From: Acidobacteriota bacterium
GTDB lineage: Bacteria; Acidobacteriota; Terriglobia; Bryobacterales; Bryobacteraceae
NCBI GenBank assembly: GCA_016213775.1
Contig: JACQZR010000187.1
Location: 1 to 49,491 of the forward strand
Length of the DNA stretch: 49,491 nucleotides
Reading direction: 5' to 3'
Made by a program: the position numbers and the translations under genes. This document shows positions 1 to 8,189 of the stretch, piece after piece. The notes under the pieces are model-generated. The model searched no databases and was not told where the DNA came from. It saw only the letters and a list, made by a program, of their open reading frames with translations. Each line of letters opens with the position of its first letter. The stretch's first letter is position 1.

Positions 1-414
1 CACCAGCACTCCGGCACCGATACCCTCGCCAACGCCTCACCCGCCTACATCGCCAACGTGACGAAGCTGAAGCTCGCCGCCGCCGCCAGTCTCGCACTTG
101 CACCAAGAACACCGGATGCCGCCATGGGACTCTCCCGAGGCCAAGGTTACGATGCGCGCCTCCGCTGGAAGGACCCCGAGCCTGCCCCCGACCTCCTCGG
201 CTACTCCGTTGTCTACCGCTCCACCACGGCACCGTATTGGGAGCACGAGGTGTTCACCGGCAAGGTAACGGAGTTCGTGCTCCCCGGCGTCGACATTGAC
301 AACTACCTGTTTGGCGTCAAGGCCATCGACGCCCAAGGCAACGAGAGTCTCGTGGCGCCATTCGGCGGCCGCGCAAACACTTCGGCGGCGCCGCGCAAAA
401 TCGAGACATACTAG
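1..414 (+). CDS. M28 family zinc peptidase, C-terminal part (5' end outside window)
   Basis: The reading frame is open from base 1 to a TAG at 412-414. The first residues (HQHSGTDTLANASPAYIANV) fit the end of an M28 aminopeptidase domain, where a His in a segment like YHTPADT is the last zinc ligand and is followed by a helix. About 95 residues follow that look like a fibronectin type III-like beta domain (GYSVVYRSTTAPYWEH, later GVKAIDAQGNES). Secreted M28 peptidases with such a tail are common in acidobacteria. The catalytic core lies upstream of the window, so activity cannot be judged. The next gene starts 4 bases downstream on the same strand, which suggests cotranscription. The family call rests on short motifs and is fairly but not fully secure. 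Confidence 0.7.
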   Translation, partial: HQHSGTDTLANASPAYIANVTKLKLAAAASLALAPRTPDAAMGLSRGQGYDARLRWKDPEPAPDLLGYSVVYRSTTAPYWEHEVFTGKVTEFVLPGVDIDNYLFGVKAIDAQGNESLVAPFGGRANTSAAPRKIETY

Positions 415-418
415 TCCT

Positions 419-1753
419 ATGCGCCTTCTCGCCGCACTCCTCGCCTGCTCCTGCTACGCCGCCGACGCCAACTGGCCTGCCTTCCGGGGCCACAAAGCGG
501 ACGGGCTCGGCGCTTCCGCGGTCCCCGTCACCTGGAACGCCGATCCATCCCACGGCCCCCTTCAGAACGTCCTGTGGAAGACGCCGATCCCCGGCCTCAG
601 TCACTCGAGCGCCATCGTCTGGGGCGGCAAGCTGTTTGTCACCACCGCCGTTTCTTCCAAGGGCTCGGCGCCACTCAAGGTTGGCCTCTACGGCTCCGGC
701 GCCTCGGCCGACGACTCCGACGAGCAATCCTGGGAGATCTACTGTCTGGACAAACGGACCGGGAGAATCCTCTGGCAGCGTACTGCCTACAAAGGCGTCC
801 CCAAGGCCAAGCGTCACACAAAGGCCACGCACGCCAACACGACCGCCGCTACCGATGGCCGCTACCTGCTCGCTCTGTTCGGCTCCGAAGGACTCTACTG
901 CTACGACCTCGATGGAAAGCTCATTTGGAAAAAGGATTTCGGTCTCCTCGATGCCGGCCCCGAACCCGATCTTCAGTGGGGCTTCGCCAGTTCGCCGGTC
1001 ATCTACAAAGACACCGTCGTCATCCAGGCGGACGTAAAGCAAGGCGCCTTCCTGACGCTGCTCTCGTTGAAGACCGGAGCGCAGATCTGGCGCACCGAAC
1101 GCGCCGCGCTGTCCTCTCGCAGTTGGGCCACTCCCGCCGTTATTGAAGCCTCAGGGCGTACTCAGATCGTCACCAACGGCTGGCCGCACATTGCCGGTTT
1201 CGATTACGCCACTGGCAAGGAGCTGTGGCGGCTGAAGTCCGAGGGCGACGTGCCTGTGCCCACTCCGGTCAGCGCCCACGGTCTCATCTATGTCACCAAC
1301 GCACACGGCGGGTGGGCCCCGCTTTACGCCATCAGGCCCGACGCCACCGGCGACATCTCCGTCACCGCCGACAAGCGCACGAGCGCGGGCATTGCGTGGA
1401 GCGAGCCGCGCAACGGCGCTTACATGCAGACTCCACTGATCGACGGCGACCTGCTCTACAGTTGCTCAGACCGCGGCGTTCTCAAGGTCTACGACGCGCG
1501 GACCGGCGAGCGCAAGTATGAACAACGCCTCGGCTCGGGTACCACGGGCTTCTCCGCATCCCCCGTGGCAGCCGGCGGCAAACTCTACTTCTCCAGCGAG
1601 GAAGGCGAAGTCTATGTGATACGCGCCGGACCGAAGTTCGAACAGCTCGCCGTCAACCGCATGGGGGAGATCACGATGGGCAGCCCGGCGGTATCGGAAG
1701 GGGTCCTGTTCTTCCACACGCGGGGGCACATCGTGGCTGTGGGATCGAAATAA
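419..1753 (+). CDS. secreted PQQ-like beta-propeller repeat protein
   Basis: This 444-residue protein begins with a signal peptide (MRLLAALLACSCYAADA). Repeats of the PQQ/outer-membrane-assembly propeller type follow, with tryptophan-docking blades such as GRILWQRT, GKLIWKKDF, TGAQIWRT and GKELWRL. The early motif NWPAFRGHKADG is typical of the large PQQ-binding-like propeller family of acidobacteria and planctomycetes, whose members are mostly uncharacterised and need not bind PQQ. No enzyme domain is fused to it. I chose the ATG at 419 because it opens directly on the signal peptide. An upstream extension in the same frame would run through the preceding peptidase gene. Likely extracytoplasmic; a role in quinoprotein-type oxidation or in binding is possible but unproven. 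It resembles the product at 12713-14128. Confidence 0.85.
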   Translation: MRLLAALLACSCYAADANWPAFRGHKADGLGASAVPVTWNADPSHGPLQNVLWKTPIPGLSHSSAIVWGGKLFVTTAVSSKGSAPLKVGLYGSGASADDSDEQSWEIYCLDKRTGRILWQRTAYKGVPKAKRHTKATHANTTAATDGRYLLALFGSEGLYCYDLDGKLIWKKDFGLLDAGPEPDLQWGFASSPVIYKDTVVIQADVKQGAFLTLLSLKTGAQIWRTERAALSSRSWATPAVIEASGRTQIVTNGWPHIAGFDYATGKELWRLKSEGDVPVPTPVSAHGLIYVTNAHGGWAPLYAIRPDATGDISVTADKRTSAGIAWSEPRNGAYMQTPLIDGDLLYSCSDRGVLKVYDARTGERKYEQRLGSGTTGFSASPVAAGGKLYFSSEEGEVYVIRAGPKFEQLAVNRMGEITMGSPAVSEGVLFFHTRGHIVAVGSK

Positions 1754-1760
1754 GCGGCGC

Positions 1761-2027
1761 TTACTGCACGCGAACCCGATGCCGCTCATTCGTCACCAGT
1801 TCATCGAAAATCGCGAGCACTTGTTTGCGATATTGGTACACCCGCTGCAGACTCTCGCGCAGGGCGGCGTCCCGCCGGTAGTGCGTCTTCCATTTCCGCA
1901 ACGTCTCTTTCGGAATGTCGATGTCGCGGCGGATGGCATCGGCGGAGTGCCCTCTCAGGAACAGGCCGTAGAACATCGCAGCCTCTCTGCGAGTGGTAAC
2001 CGGATCGAAATCGTCTGGTCGTGGCAT
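1761..2027 (-). CDS. small helix-turn-helix-like protein (88 aa), function unknown
   Basis: The predicted product is an 88-residue, charged, all-helical protein. The segment DAIRRDIDIPKETLRKWKTH (residues about 34-53) reads like a homeodomain-like or transposase-type helix-turn-helix: a short helix, a turn at the proline, then a basic recognition-like helix. The preceding helix (AAMFYGLFLRGHS) would be its support. No transposase catalytic domain or inverted repeats are nearby, so a DNA-binding role is inferred from the helix pattern only. I chose the ATG at 2027, preceded by AGGAAG, over an upstream start that adds 38 low-complexity residues. It converges on the propeller gene with 7 bases between stops and diverges from the gene at 2234. 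Confidence 0.6.
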   Translation of the reverse strand: MPRPDDFDPVTTRREAAMFYGLFLRGHSADAIRRDIDIPKETLRKWKTHYRRDAALRESLQRVYQYRKQVLAIFDELVTNERHRVRVQ

Positions 2028-2152
2028 CCTTCGCTTCTTCCTCACAGGCGCGCTTCGGCGCCCTCCAGGCTCCCAGTTTTCCGTTTCCCGGAAAAAGACC
2101 CGGAAAACAGCCAGTATAAACACGCCGACGCCGACTGGCAAGCCCTATTTCG

Positions 2153-2174
2153 TTTTCGGCCAGGGGGACGAAAA
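2153..2174. promoter_or_regulatory. inverted repeat in divergent spacer
   Basis: The 206-bp spacer between two divergent genes contains TTTTCG, a 10-base spacer and CGAAAA, a perfect 6-bp dyad about 60 bases upstream of the secreted protein gene at 2234. A TAGAAT-like hexamer lies between the dyad and that gene. The dyad could be an operator or a small hairpin; nothing identifies the regulator. Confidence 0.25.
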
Positions 2175-2233
2175 TCTTAGATCCGGCAGCGCTAGAATAT
2201 GAGAGTCATATCAACCACTGGGGGTTTCTTCCA

Positions 2234-2551
2234 ATGAAGAAGTTGTTGCTGGGATTTACCTGTTTCTCGCTCTCCACGGCTTGGGCCGAATCCTTCACCG
2301 GCACCGTCGTCGACGTCATTTGCCGCGGCAAGGATGTCGCCAGCCATACTCGCCAATGCGCCTTAGCCTGCGCCAAGGGGGGCTTCGGCCTCGTCCTCTC
2401 TGACGGAAAATTCCTCAAGCTCAATGAGGCAGGCAATGCTATGACCCTCTCCAAGCTGAAAGCCTCCACCCGGGACAAAGACCTCAAGGCCAAAATCACA
2501 GGAACCCTGGACGGCGACGTCATCCAAGTGGAGACTCTCGAGCTCCAGTAA
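2234..2551 (+). CDS. small secreted cysteine-containing protein (DUF5818-like)
   Basis: The 105-residue product has a clear signal peptide (MKKLLLGFTCFSLSTAWA) and a mature part of about 87 residues. The layout, a strand (FTGTVVDVICRG), a His followed by a CALACAKGG motif, then VLSDGKFLKL and a final strand with a tGTLDGDvI motif, matches small acidobacterial secreted proteins of the DUF5818 kind as I know them (DskC...H...C..C.k.Gg...v..dgkvy...). The three mature cysteines and one His could form a disulfide or bind metal; that is inference. The last 32 bases overlap the convergent gene at 2520. Function is unknown. The family match is by pattern and the gene itself is likely real. Confidence 0.7.
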   Translation: MKKLLLGFTCFSLSTAWAESFTGTVVDVICRGKDVASHTRQCALACAKGGFGLVLSDGKFLKLNEAGNAMTLSKLKASTRDKDLKAKITGTLDGDVIQVETLELQ

Positions 2552-3020
2552 GCCGCGGCTTGCGCAGCCCGACCCACATTTCAAAAATCGAAGGGTTCTC
2601 CAGCCACGTCATCATCCAGAGGACCATCTCCTCTTTCTGCCCGCGCTTGCCTTGCTCCACCTTCGGATTGCGCGCCGCCAGCTTGGCATGATCCTTCGCC
2701 GCGATCACCAGTTGCCGGCACTCCCGCTGCCTCGCCTTGTCGCCGCTCTCGCCCGCCAGCCAGTACTCCTGCGCCAACCCCAAAAGCGTCCGCTCCAAGA
2801 CAGCAAAATCCTCCTGCCTCACCCCTTCGACTATTGGCGCCAAATCGACTCCCGCTCCTCGTATCAGATCGCGCCACATGCGCGTGCTCACCGGCTCCAG
2901 CCCCGCTCTCAGCGACGCCGCCAGAGCCTCGCCGATCAACACCAGCTCAGTCCCCGTTCGTCTTTCGGTTTCGAGTTCCTGCTGGAGCCGCAACCGGAGC
3001 TTTTCCCTTTTGCTGGCCAC
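2520..3020 (-). CDS. conserved-looking helical cytoplasmic protein, unknown
   Basis: The predicted protein has 166 residues, no signal peptide or membrane segment, and many charged helices. It starts MASKREKLRLRLQQELETE and has a central Trp-rich segment (MVLWMMTWLENPSIFEMWVG). I do not recognise the family. The start is a GTG inside the 3' end of mltG, a 74-base overlap, so translation may be coupled to mltG. The order ruvX-mltG-this gene, with overlaps throughout, suggests one transcript. The 3' end also overlaps the convergent secreted-protein gene by 32 bases. A later start would remove the mltG overlap, but none has a clear ribosome-binding site. Confidence 0.6.
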   Translation of the reverse strand: MASKREKLRLRLQQELETERRTGTELVLIGEALAASLRAGLEPVSTRMWRDLIRGAGVDLAPIVEGVRQEDFAVLERTLLGLAQEYWLAGESGDKARQRECRQLVIAAKDHAKLAARNPKVEQGKRGQKEEMVLWMMTWLENPSIFEMWVGLRKPRLTGARESPLG

Positions 3021-4017
3021 GCCGGTATTCTCCTACTGCCTTGTTGTGCGAGTTCACGTTGGTGGTGAACACGTGCCCGCCGCTTCTGTCCGGCTTGGCG
3101 ACAAAGTACAGAAACGCACTCTGGGCCGGCCGCAGCGCGGCCTCCAGCGATTTCATCCCCGGATTCGCCACCGGCCCGGGCGGCAGCCCTTCATGCTGGT
3201 AGGTGTTGTAGGGGTGCTTGCTATCCAGATCGGACCGGTAAATCGTCCCCCGGTAGCGCCCGTCCAGCAGCGCCGCGTAGATCGTCGTGGGATCACAATC
3301 GAGCTTCATGCCGCGCTCCAGCCGGTTCTCAAACACCGATGCCACCATGGCCCGTTCCGCACCCACGCCGGTCTCTTTCTCGATCAACGACCCCATTGTG
3401 ACGATTCGATGTATGTCTACGCCTTCGTCGGGATGCAGTTGCTTCCACGCCACGCGGAAGCGCTGAGTCATGTCGCGGGCGAATTGCGCGGCCGTGGTGT
3501 GCTTGGTCAGCCGGTAGGTGGCGGGGAACAGATATCCCTCTAGACTCGGCGCCTGCGGGGACAGGTCCCGGATCGGGGCCGGGTCGCGCGCCACCTCCAC
3601 GAATTCCTTCGCGGCCAGAATCTCACGCTGCTCCAGAATTTCTCCGATATCGAAAATGTTGCTGCCCTCGGGGATAGTTACTTCGTAGAAAAAGATATCG
3701 CCGCGCGAGATGCGGTCAAAAACAGTCCACGCGTTGGCAGGCTGAAAAAAGCGGTACTCGCCTGCTTGCAGCTTCGCCTTCGGCCGCAGGATGCGGACGG
3801 CATGAAACGCCATTGGCCATCGCACCACGCCCGCCTCCGCAAGCATCTGGGCAATCTGCCTGCTGCTAGCGCCCGGCGGGATGTCGACGTAAGCTTCCTC
3901 TCGCAGTGCGGCATCGCCCTGTACCAGCCACCAAGCCGATACCCCTAGCGCCCCTGCCGCCAACACCGCAAGCAGCATCAGGCGTGCAATCAGCTTTCGT
4001 TTTCGTTTGCGGGCCAA
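2947..4017 (-). CDS. mltG: endolytic murein transglycosylase MltG (YceG-like)
   Basis: MltG cleaves nascent glycan strands at the inner membrane and sets their length. The 356-residue product has a basic N-terminus, one membrane anchor (about residues 12-31), a LysM-like segment, then the YceG catalytic domain. The motif GSLIEKETG places the catalytic Glu at residue 213, matching Glu218 of E. coli MltG by context. Further family landmarks are DPTTIYA, YNTYQHEGLPPGPVANPG, LYFVAKPDRSGGHVF and NSHNKAV. The start is a TTG at 4017 preceded by GGGAGG ten bases upstream, all inside the 3' end of ruvX (28-base overlap). The ruvX-mltG pairing is widespread in bacteria. Identification is secure. Confidence 0.95.
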   Translation of the reverse strand: MARKRKRKLIARLMLLAVLAAGALGVSAWWLVQGDAALREEAYVDIPPGASSRQIAQMLAEAGVVRWPMAFHAVRILRPKAKLQAGEYRFFQPANAWTVFDRISRGDIFFYEVTIPEGSNIFDIGEILEQREILAAKEFVEVARDPAPIRDLSPQAPSLEGYLFPATYRLTKHTTAAQFARDMTQRFRVAWKQLHPDEGVDIHRIVTMGSLIEKETGVGAERAMVASVFENRLERGMKLDCDPTTIYAALLDGRYRGTIYRSDLDSKHPYNTYQHEGLPPGPVANPGMKSLEAALRPAQSAFLYFVAKPDRSGGHVFTTNVNSHNKAVGEYRRGQQKGKAPVAAPAGTRNRKTNGD

Positions 4018-4481
4018 TCGGTTCCGTCCTCCCGTCCGCCCTGCCGCGGCATCGCGTCCAGGTAGCTCTGCAGAATCAACACCGCCGACAGCCTGTCCAC
4101 CGCCTTGCCCCGTTTTTGTTGGCTTATTCCGCTTTCCTTCAACACGCGGTTCGCCACCACTGTTGTGAACCGCTCATCCCAAAGACGTACGGGAATCCCA
4201 CTGCGTTCTTCCAGTTTCCCGGCGAACTCTCGCACAATCGCTCCCTGCCGGCTTTCGTCGCCGCTCATGTGCAACGGATAGCCCGCCACAATCAAATCGA
4301 CGTCGTTCTCCCCGGCCAGCCGTGTCAGCCTCGCCAAATCCGAGCGGAAGTTGTCCCGCACCATGGTCGGAATCCCTTGCGCGGTTATCCCCAACCGGTC
4401 GCTCAGCGCCAGTCCAATGCGCCGCATCCCCACGTCAAGGCCAAGGATACGCTTCCCCACGCTACGTGTTTTTTCCTGCAC
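3990..4481 (-). CDS. ruvX: Holliday junction resolvase-like / pre-16S rRNA nuclease RuvX (YqgF)
   Basis: This RNase H-fold nuclease family is needed for 16S rRNA 5' maturation in E. coli. The 163-residue protein shows the first catalytic Asp in ILGLDVGMRRIGLA, the LIVAGYPLHMSG strand-loop, WDERFTT, and the C-terminal VDRLSAVLILQSYLD helix with the last acidic ligands, all typical of YqgF. The start is GTG at 4481 with GGAG ten bases upstream. It is the first gene of the ruvX-mltG-hypothetical block and overlaps mltG by 28 bases. The length is slightly above the usual 135-150 residues because of a charged C-terminal tail in the overlap. Confidence 0.93.
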   Translation of the reverse strand: MQEKTRSVGKRILGLDVGMRRIGLALSDRLGITAQGIPTMVRDNFRSDLARLTRLAGENDVDLIVAGYPLHMSGDESRQGAIVREFAGKLEERSGIPVRLWDERFTTVVANRVLKESGISQQKRGKAVDRLSAVLILQSYLDAMPRQGGREDGTDWPANENES

Positions 4482-4505
4482 GAATTCGATAACTCCGACG
4501 TTCTC

Positions 4506-4511
4506 ATTATA
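4506..4511 (-). promoter_or_regulatory. candidate -10 box (TATAAT) for ruvX-mltG
   Basis: On the minus strand this is an exact TATAAT about 25 bases upstream of the ruvX GTG, leaving a leader of under 20 bases with room for the GGAG site. No good -35 hexamer is visible. It overlaps the upstream ATG (4511) of the divergent transporter gene, one reason I prefer the later start there. Confidence 0.4.
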
Positions 4512-4564
4512 TGGCCCCGCGTGGTAGAGTAGCGGATAACGGCGGTTTCCATCCGGGCGGTTTC

Positions 4565-5734
4565 GTGGAACTACTTACTCCCAGTTTTGTCAGTCGCAAG
4601 CCCAAGAGCCCTACCGGGGCGCTCCTTGGACTCGCGGCGGTGATCGGGCTGTTGTACTTCGGCCGTCTGTTCTTCATCACCATCTCCATCGCGGTGATCC
4701 TCGCATTCATCCTCGATCCGCTGGTGAAGCTCTTCATGCGATTGCGTTTCCCCCGGGGCCCGGCGAGCTTTCTGACGTGCTCTTTGGCACTCCTGGTGGT
4801 CTACTTCGGAGCACTCGCTTTCTACTCGCAAGCTTCCGGATTGCTGGCAAATCTGCCCACCTACAGCAACCGTATCAACGAACTGGCCGACATCATCATC
4901 GTCAAACTCGAGAACACCGAGAAGAACCTCTCGTCCATTCTTGTCCCCAAACGCCTTCAGCGCGTGGATGGCAAGGCTGCGCAGGTCCTCGCAGAACCGC
5001 CGCCACCGCCGCAACAGAAGTCGACAGCCAAGCGCCGCTCAGCCGAACCGCCTGTCCCAACGGTCCAGGAAGTGCGCATCAGCCAGGAGAACGAGCCGCT
5101 GCTCAACCGTCTGCTCGGCTACTTCCGCGGCTTTTACGACGTGTTTCTGATGGCCTCGTTCGTCCCGTTCCTCGTCTTCTTCATGCTCAGCCTGAGCGAA
5201 CATCTGCGCCGCGCTTTTCTGCAGATGTTCGAAGGCCCCGACCGCATGATCGCCGGCAAGAGTTGGGAAGGGATCGCCGACATGTCGCGGGCCTACGTCG
5301 TCGGGAACTTCATTTTAGGTCTGCTCCTGTCGGCGCTCAGCACGCTCATCTTCTGGTGGGCCAACCTGCCCTTCCCTCTCCTTGTGGGTCCAGTGAGCGC
5401 CTTCCTCAGCCTTATCCCTTATGTCGGGCTCCCGCTCGCCTTGATCCCGCCCTTCTTCACTGCACTCCCGCTTTACGACAAGATCGGTTTCTACATCATC
5501 ATTGGCAGCGCCGTCGCTTTCCTTCATCTGCTCGCACTCAATCTGCTCTATCCCAAACTGGTGGGCGCGCGCGTTCACCTTAACCCGCTGGCCGTCACTA
5601 TCGCGCTCATGTTCTGGGGCCTGCTCTGGGGCGGCGCAGGCCTGATTCTCGGTATCCCCATCACCGCCGGCATTAAGGCCGTCTGCGACAATGTCCGCGA
5701 CCTGGAACCATACGGTAAGCTGCTCGGCGACTAG
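4565..5734 (+). CDS. AI-2E family transporter (PerM/UPF0118 type)
   Basis: About 389 residues with the family layout: an N-terminal pair of membrane helices (LLGLAAVIGLLYFGRLFF and ITISIAVILAFILDPLVKL), a third helix, a cytoplasmic or periplasmic helical insert rich in prolines, and a C-terminal bundle with the hallmarks FMLSLSEHLRR, YVVGNFILGLLLSAL, LIPYVGLPLALIPP and VTIALMFWGLLWGGAGLILGIP. Members have been linked to AI-2 export, Na+/H+ exchange or other small-molecule efflux, so the substrate is open. I start at the GTG at 4565. The ATG at 4511 adds 18 unconserved-looking residues and lies on the candidate ruvX promoter. The TAG stop shares the palindrome CTAG with the stop of the convergent gene. 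Confidence 0.9.
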   Translation: MELLTPSFVSRKPKSPTGALLGLAAVIGLLYFGRLFFITISIAVILAFILDPLVKLFMRLRFPRGPASFLTCSLALLVVYFGALAFYSQASGLLANLPTYSNRINELADIIIVKLENTEKNLSSILVPKRLQRVDGKAAQVLAEPPPPPQQKSTAKRRSAEPPVPTVQEVRISQENEPLLNRLLGYFRGFYDVFLMASFVPFLVFFMLSLSEHLRRAFLQMFEGPDRMIAGKSWEGIADMSRAYVVGNFILGLLLSALSTLIFWWANLPFPLLVGPVSAFLSLIPYVGLPLALIPPFFTALPLYDKIGFYIIIGSAVAFLHLLALNLLYPKLVGARVHLNPLAVTIALMFWGLLWGGAGLILGIPITAGIKAVCDNVRDLEPYGKLLGD

Positions 5735-6501
5735 TCCCACGCCACCCGAATCTTTTTGCCCTGTTCCGGCCACCGCAGCCGATGCTCCAGCCCCGCCCCG
5801 GCGAACTCCCTCCAGATATCACCCGCCCCTTCCCGAAAGTGCTCCCATCCCTCGAAATGCACCGGAATGATGGTGGCGTGCGCAAAAGCCCGAGCCGCCT
5901 CCACCCCCTCTCGTGCGGTCATCGTAACCGGAACAGGACCGACAGCCGGAAAGCTCGCGGCGCCTAGATGCAACACCACCGCGCGGACCTGGAATCGCCG
6001 CGCCACTTCCGCCACGCCTTCAAACCAGATCGTGTCACCGGAAACGTAGACCGCCTTCTGATCCGATTGCGCGGGGAACAGCACAAACCCGATCACCGGT
6101 CCGGGAGTCTCATGGCGCGCCGGCGCCGCCACCACGCGCAGCATCTCGCCGTGCGCTCCAGGCAGATCCATCGATTGCCAAGGTCTCAGGCCGACGCTGT
6201 GCCCTCCCAGCCGCTGCGCTCCGTCTTCGGTCGTCAAGACGGCCTTCGCCAGTCCCAGAGCCGCGCGTCCCGCATGGCCCAGATGGTCCGCATGATGATC
6301 ATGACTCAGCAGGACATAGTCGATGGCGCCCAGGTCTCCCACCGCCATCGCCGGATCCGTTAATTTCCGCAGCGTCCCCACCCCGTTCTCGTACTCGCTT
6401 CCGCCGGAATCGAAAACCGGATCGGTGAGCAAGCGGATACCATTGAATTCCAACAATACCGTGGGACCGCCAATGTAAGTGATTGAGAGCGAGTTCGCCA
6501 T
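5731..6501 (-). CDS. MBL-fold metal-dependent hydrolase (UlaG/YtnP-like)
   Basis: The 256-residue product has a metallo-beta-lactamase fold: an early LLTDPVF segment, then LLSHDHHADHLG, which supplies the HxHxDH metal-binding motif, the later VYVSGDTIW with the bridging Asp, and IIPVHFEGWEH with the last His. The order and length match the cytoplasmic UlaG-like family that acts on phosphodiesters, lactones or similar esters; the substrate is unknown. I start at MANSLSITYIGG (ATG 6501). An in-frame ATG 33 bases upstream (6534) is possible but adds residues resembling nothing. The gene ends in a 4-base convergent overlap with the AI-2E transporter. Confidence 0.88.
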   Translation of the reverse strand: MANSLSITYIGGPTVLLEFNGIRLLTDPVFDSGGSEYENGVGTLRKLTDPAMAVGDLGAIDYVLLSHDHHADHLGHAGRAALGLAKAVLTTEDGAQRLGGHSVGLRPWQSMDLPGAHGEMLRVVAAPARHETPGPVIGFVLFPAQSDQKAVYVSGDTIWFEGVAEVARRFQVRAVVLHLGAASFPAVGPVPVTMTAREGVEAARAFAHATIIPVHFEGWEHFREGAGDIWREFAGAGLEHRLRWPEQGKKIRVAWD

Positions 6502-6557
6502 GACAGGTATTCCAACAGGAAGGGACGGCGCCATTGCCGTCCCTCGCGTCCTTTGCC

Positions 6558-7976
6558 TCAGTTTTTCCCTTGGTCGTGAGGCACCGTTACAGTCGCCGTC
6601 GCCTTAGTCGTGAACCCTTGCTGGTCCGAGCACGAAATCGCGATGCTGTAGATTCGCGGTCCATCCGCATTGCCGGCCCGCTCACTGCGCAGTTCCACAT
6701 GATGGGCATCGATCACCAGCCAGTCCGGAGAGGTGTTGCCGCTCCCCCCTCCGGCGCCCTGATTGCTCGACACCGTCAACGAGCACGACGGATCGGGAGT
6801 GCAGTTGTCCGTCACCTTGTAGTTGATGGTTACCGGCACCATCTTGTGATTGGGCGGCCACAACTGCGCCGGCGATGCAGCCACGTTCTCAATTAGCGGG
6901 GCGCGGCACGCCGTCAGACTGCCCAACAATCCGTGCGTCTCCTTTTGAATACCAGCCGTGAAGTAGAGCACATCCTCCGCACCGCCGCTCTGCCCATTGC
7001 CAAACAGGAGCGCCCACAGCCCGTCGATCGCAATCGGATTCCCGTCCGGATCCTCGATCCGGCCGAGGAAGTTGCCCGTCACAGGTTCGTACGCGCTGAT
7101 GTTCCCCGCTCCAGTAGCAGGGTCGCCCGAGTTGAAATTGCCCACCAGAATCGCGTTGCTGAACTTGCCGAAACCGGCCGGCGCCGCCGCAACACCCCAC
7201 GGGTTCAACAGTGCCCCTCCAGTTGCGAACCGGCGCAGAAACACTCCGTTGTTGTCGAACACGTTCACCACGCCCACCGGCCCGATATAAGTCACATACA
7301 GGACGCCGCCAAGCGCCACCACGTTGAACGGGCGGTTCCCCGCCGGCAGACCAGGATCAGTGAACGTTCCAGGCAGCGCCACCGGCATGAAGTTCTTGTC
7401 GAATACATCGATCCGCCCCGCTGCCGGATTCGCCGCATACAAGAAGCGGTCCGACCCGCGCATTGCCATCGCCAGTCCCGTATAGCTTGCGGGCGCAGTT
7501 CCTACGGCCGCCGGCACCGCCATAGTCGAGGTAGGTGGTGGTGGTACAGCCGGATTCCATCCGAGAATCAACCCGCCCAAGCCGGCGAATAGAAACGTAG
7601 CCGGGCCTGAGCCTCCGCCCGCCGTGATGACGAAGTCAGCCGACGGATTAAACAACTGTCCCGATGGCGCCGGGACCGCCACCGTCAGCCCAACCTTCGT
7701 CACAGCGCCGCTGGACGCGTCCACCCGATACAGCGTCGATGTATTCGTCCCCGCGTTCGATACCCAAAACGGACCCGTTGGGTTGTACGACATGCCCCAC
7801 GGATTCACCAATGCCGCATCGGTCACGACTGCCGTCCCGGGCAAATCGGACACCAGCTTGTCCAGTCTGTAAAACTGTGCCTCAACCGTCGTCGTACAAA
7901 GCCACATCAGCCCCAGCGTGGCGGCTGCGGATGCCGCGAGGCTATTCCTTTCACCCCTCTGTTGCGTATTGATCAT
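6558..7976 (-). CDS. secreted TIGR03118 family beta-propeller protein
   Basis: The 472-residue protein opens with an export signal (about residues 14-33, ending at VEAQ). The segment YRLDKLVSDLPG...TDAALVNPWGMSYNPTG, then FWVSNAGTNTSTLY, is the start of the TIGR03118 family, which forms an NHL/YVTN-like propeller. The later LNPWGVAAAPAGFG and FGNGQSGGAEDVLYFTAG are also typical. The last 110 residues hold an extra beta-sandwich-like domain with a WPPNHKMVPVTI motif seen in secreted proteins that carry HYR/Ig-like tails. Start at ATG 7976, preceded by AAAGGGA; the longer frame to 8045 lacks such a site. No enzymatic motif is visible. The role is probably extracellular binding; function unknown. 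Confidence 0.88.
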   Translation of the reverse strand: MINTQQRGERNSLAASAAATLGLMWLCTTTVEAQFYRLDKLVSDLPGTAVVTDAALVNPWGMSYNPTGPFWVSNAGTNTSTLYRVDASSGAVTKVGLTVAVPAPSGQLFNPSADFVITAGGGSGPATFLFAGLGGLILGWNPAVPPPPTSTMAVPAAVGTAPASYTGLAMAMRGSDRFLYAANPAAGRIDVFDKNFMPVALPGTFTDPGLPAGNRPFNVVALGGVLYVTYIGPVGVVNVFDNNGVFLRRFATGGALLNPWGVAAAPAGFGKFSNAILVGNFNSGDPATGAGNISAYEPVTGNFLGRIEDPDGNPIAIDGLWALLFGNGQSGGAEDVLYFTAGIQKETHGLLGSLTACRAPLIENVAASPAQLWPPNHKMVPVTINYKVTDNCTPDPSCSLTVSSNQGAGGGSGNTSPDWLVIDAHHVELRSERAGNADGPRIYSIAISCSDQQGFTTKATATVTVPHDQGKN

Positions 7977-8189
7977 CGAAATCCCTTTCGTAGTGATTTT
8001 GGACGCGGTTCTTCGGGGAGTGTGAAGCGAGCGGGCAGACGGCATTCCCCCTCGGGAAGTTCTTTCCGGGAGTGCGAGTCATTCTTACTCAGTCGGCGCG
8101 CGCCATCCCTCGCATCACAAACAAACAATTAGAACGGAGAGACTTTATAGGAGGGGATTGAGCAAGCTGCGCACCACTTCGACAGCCGC

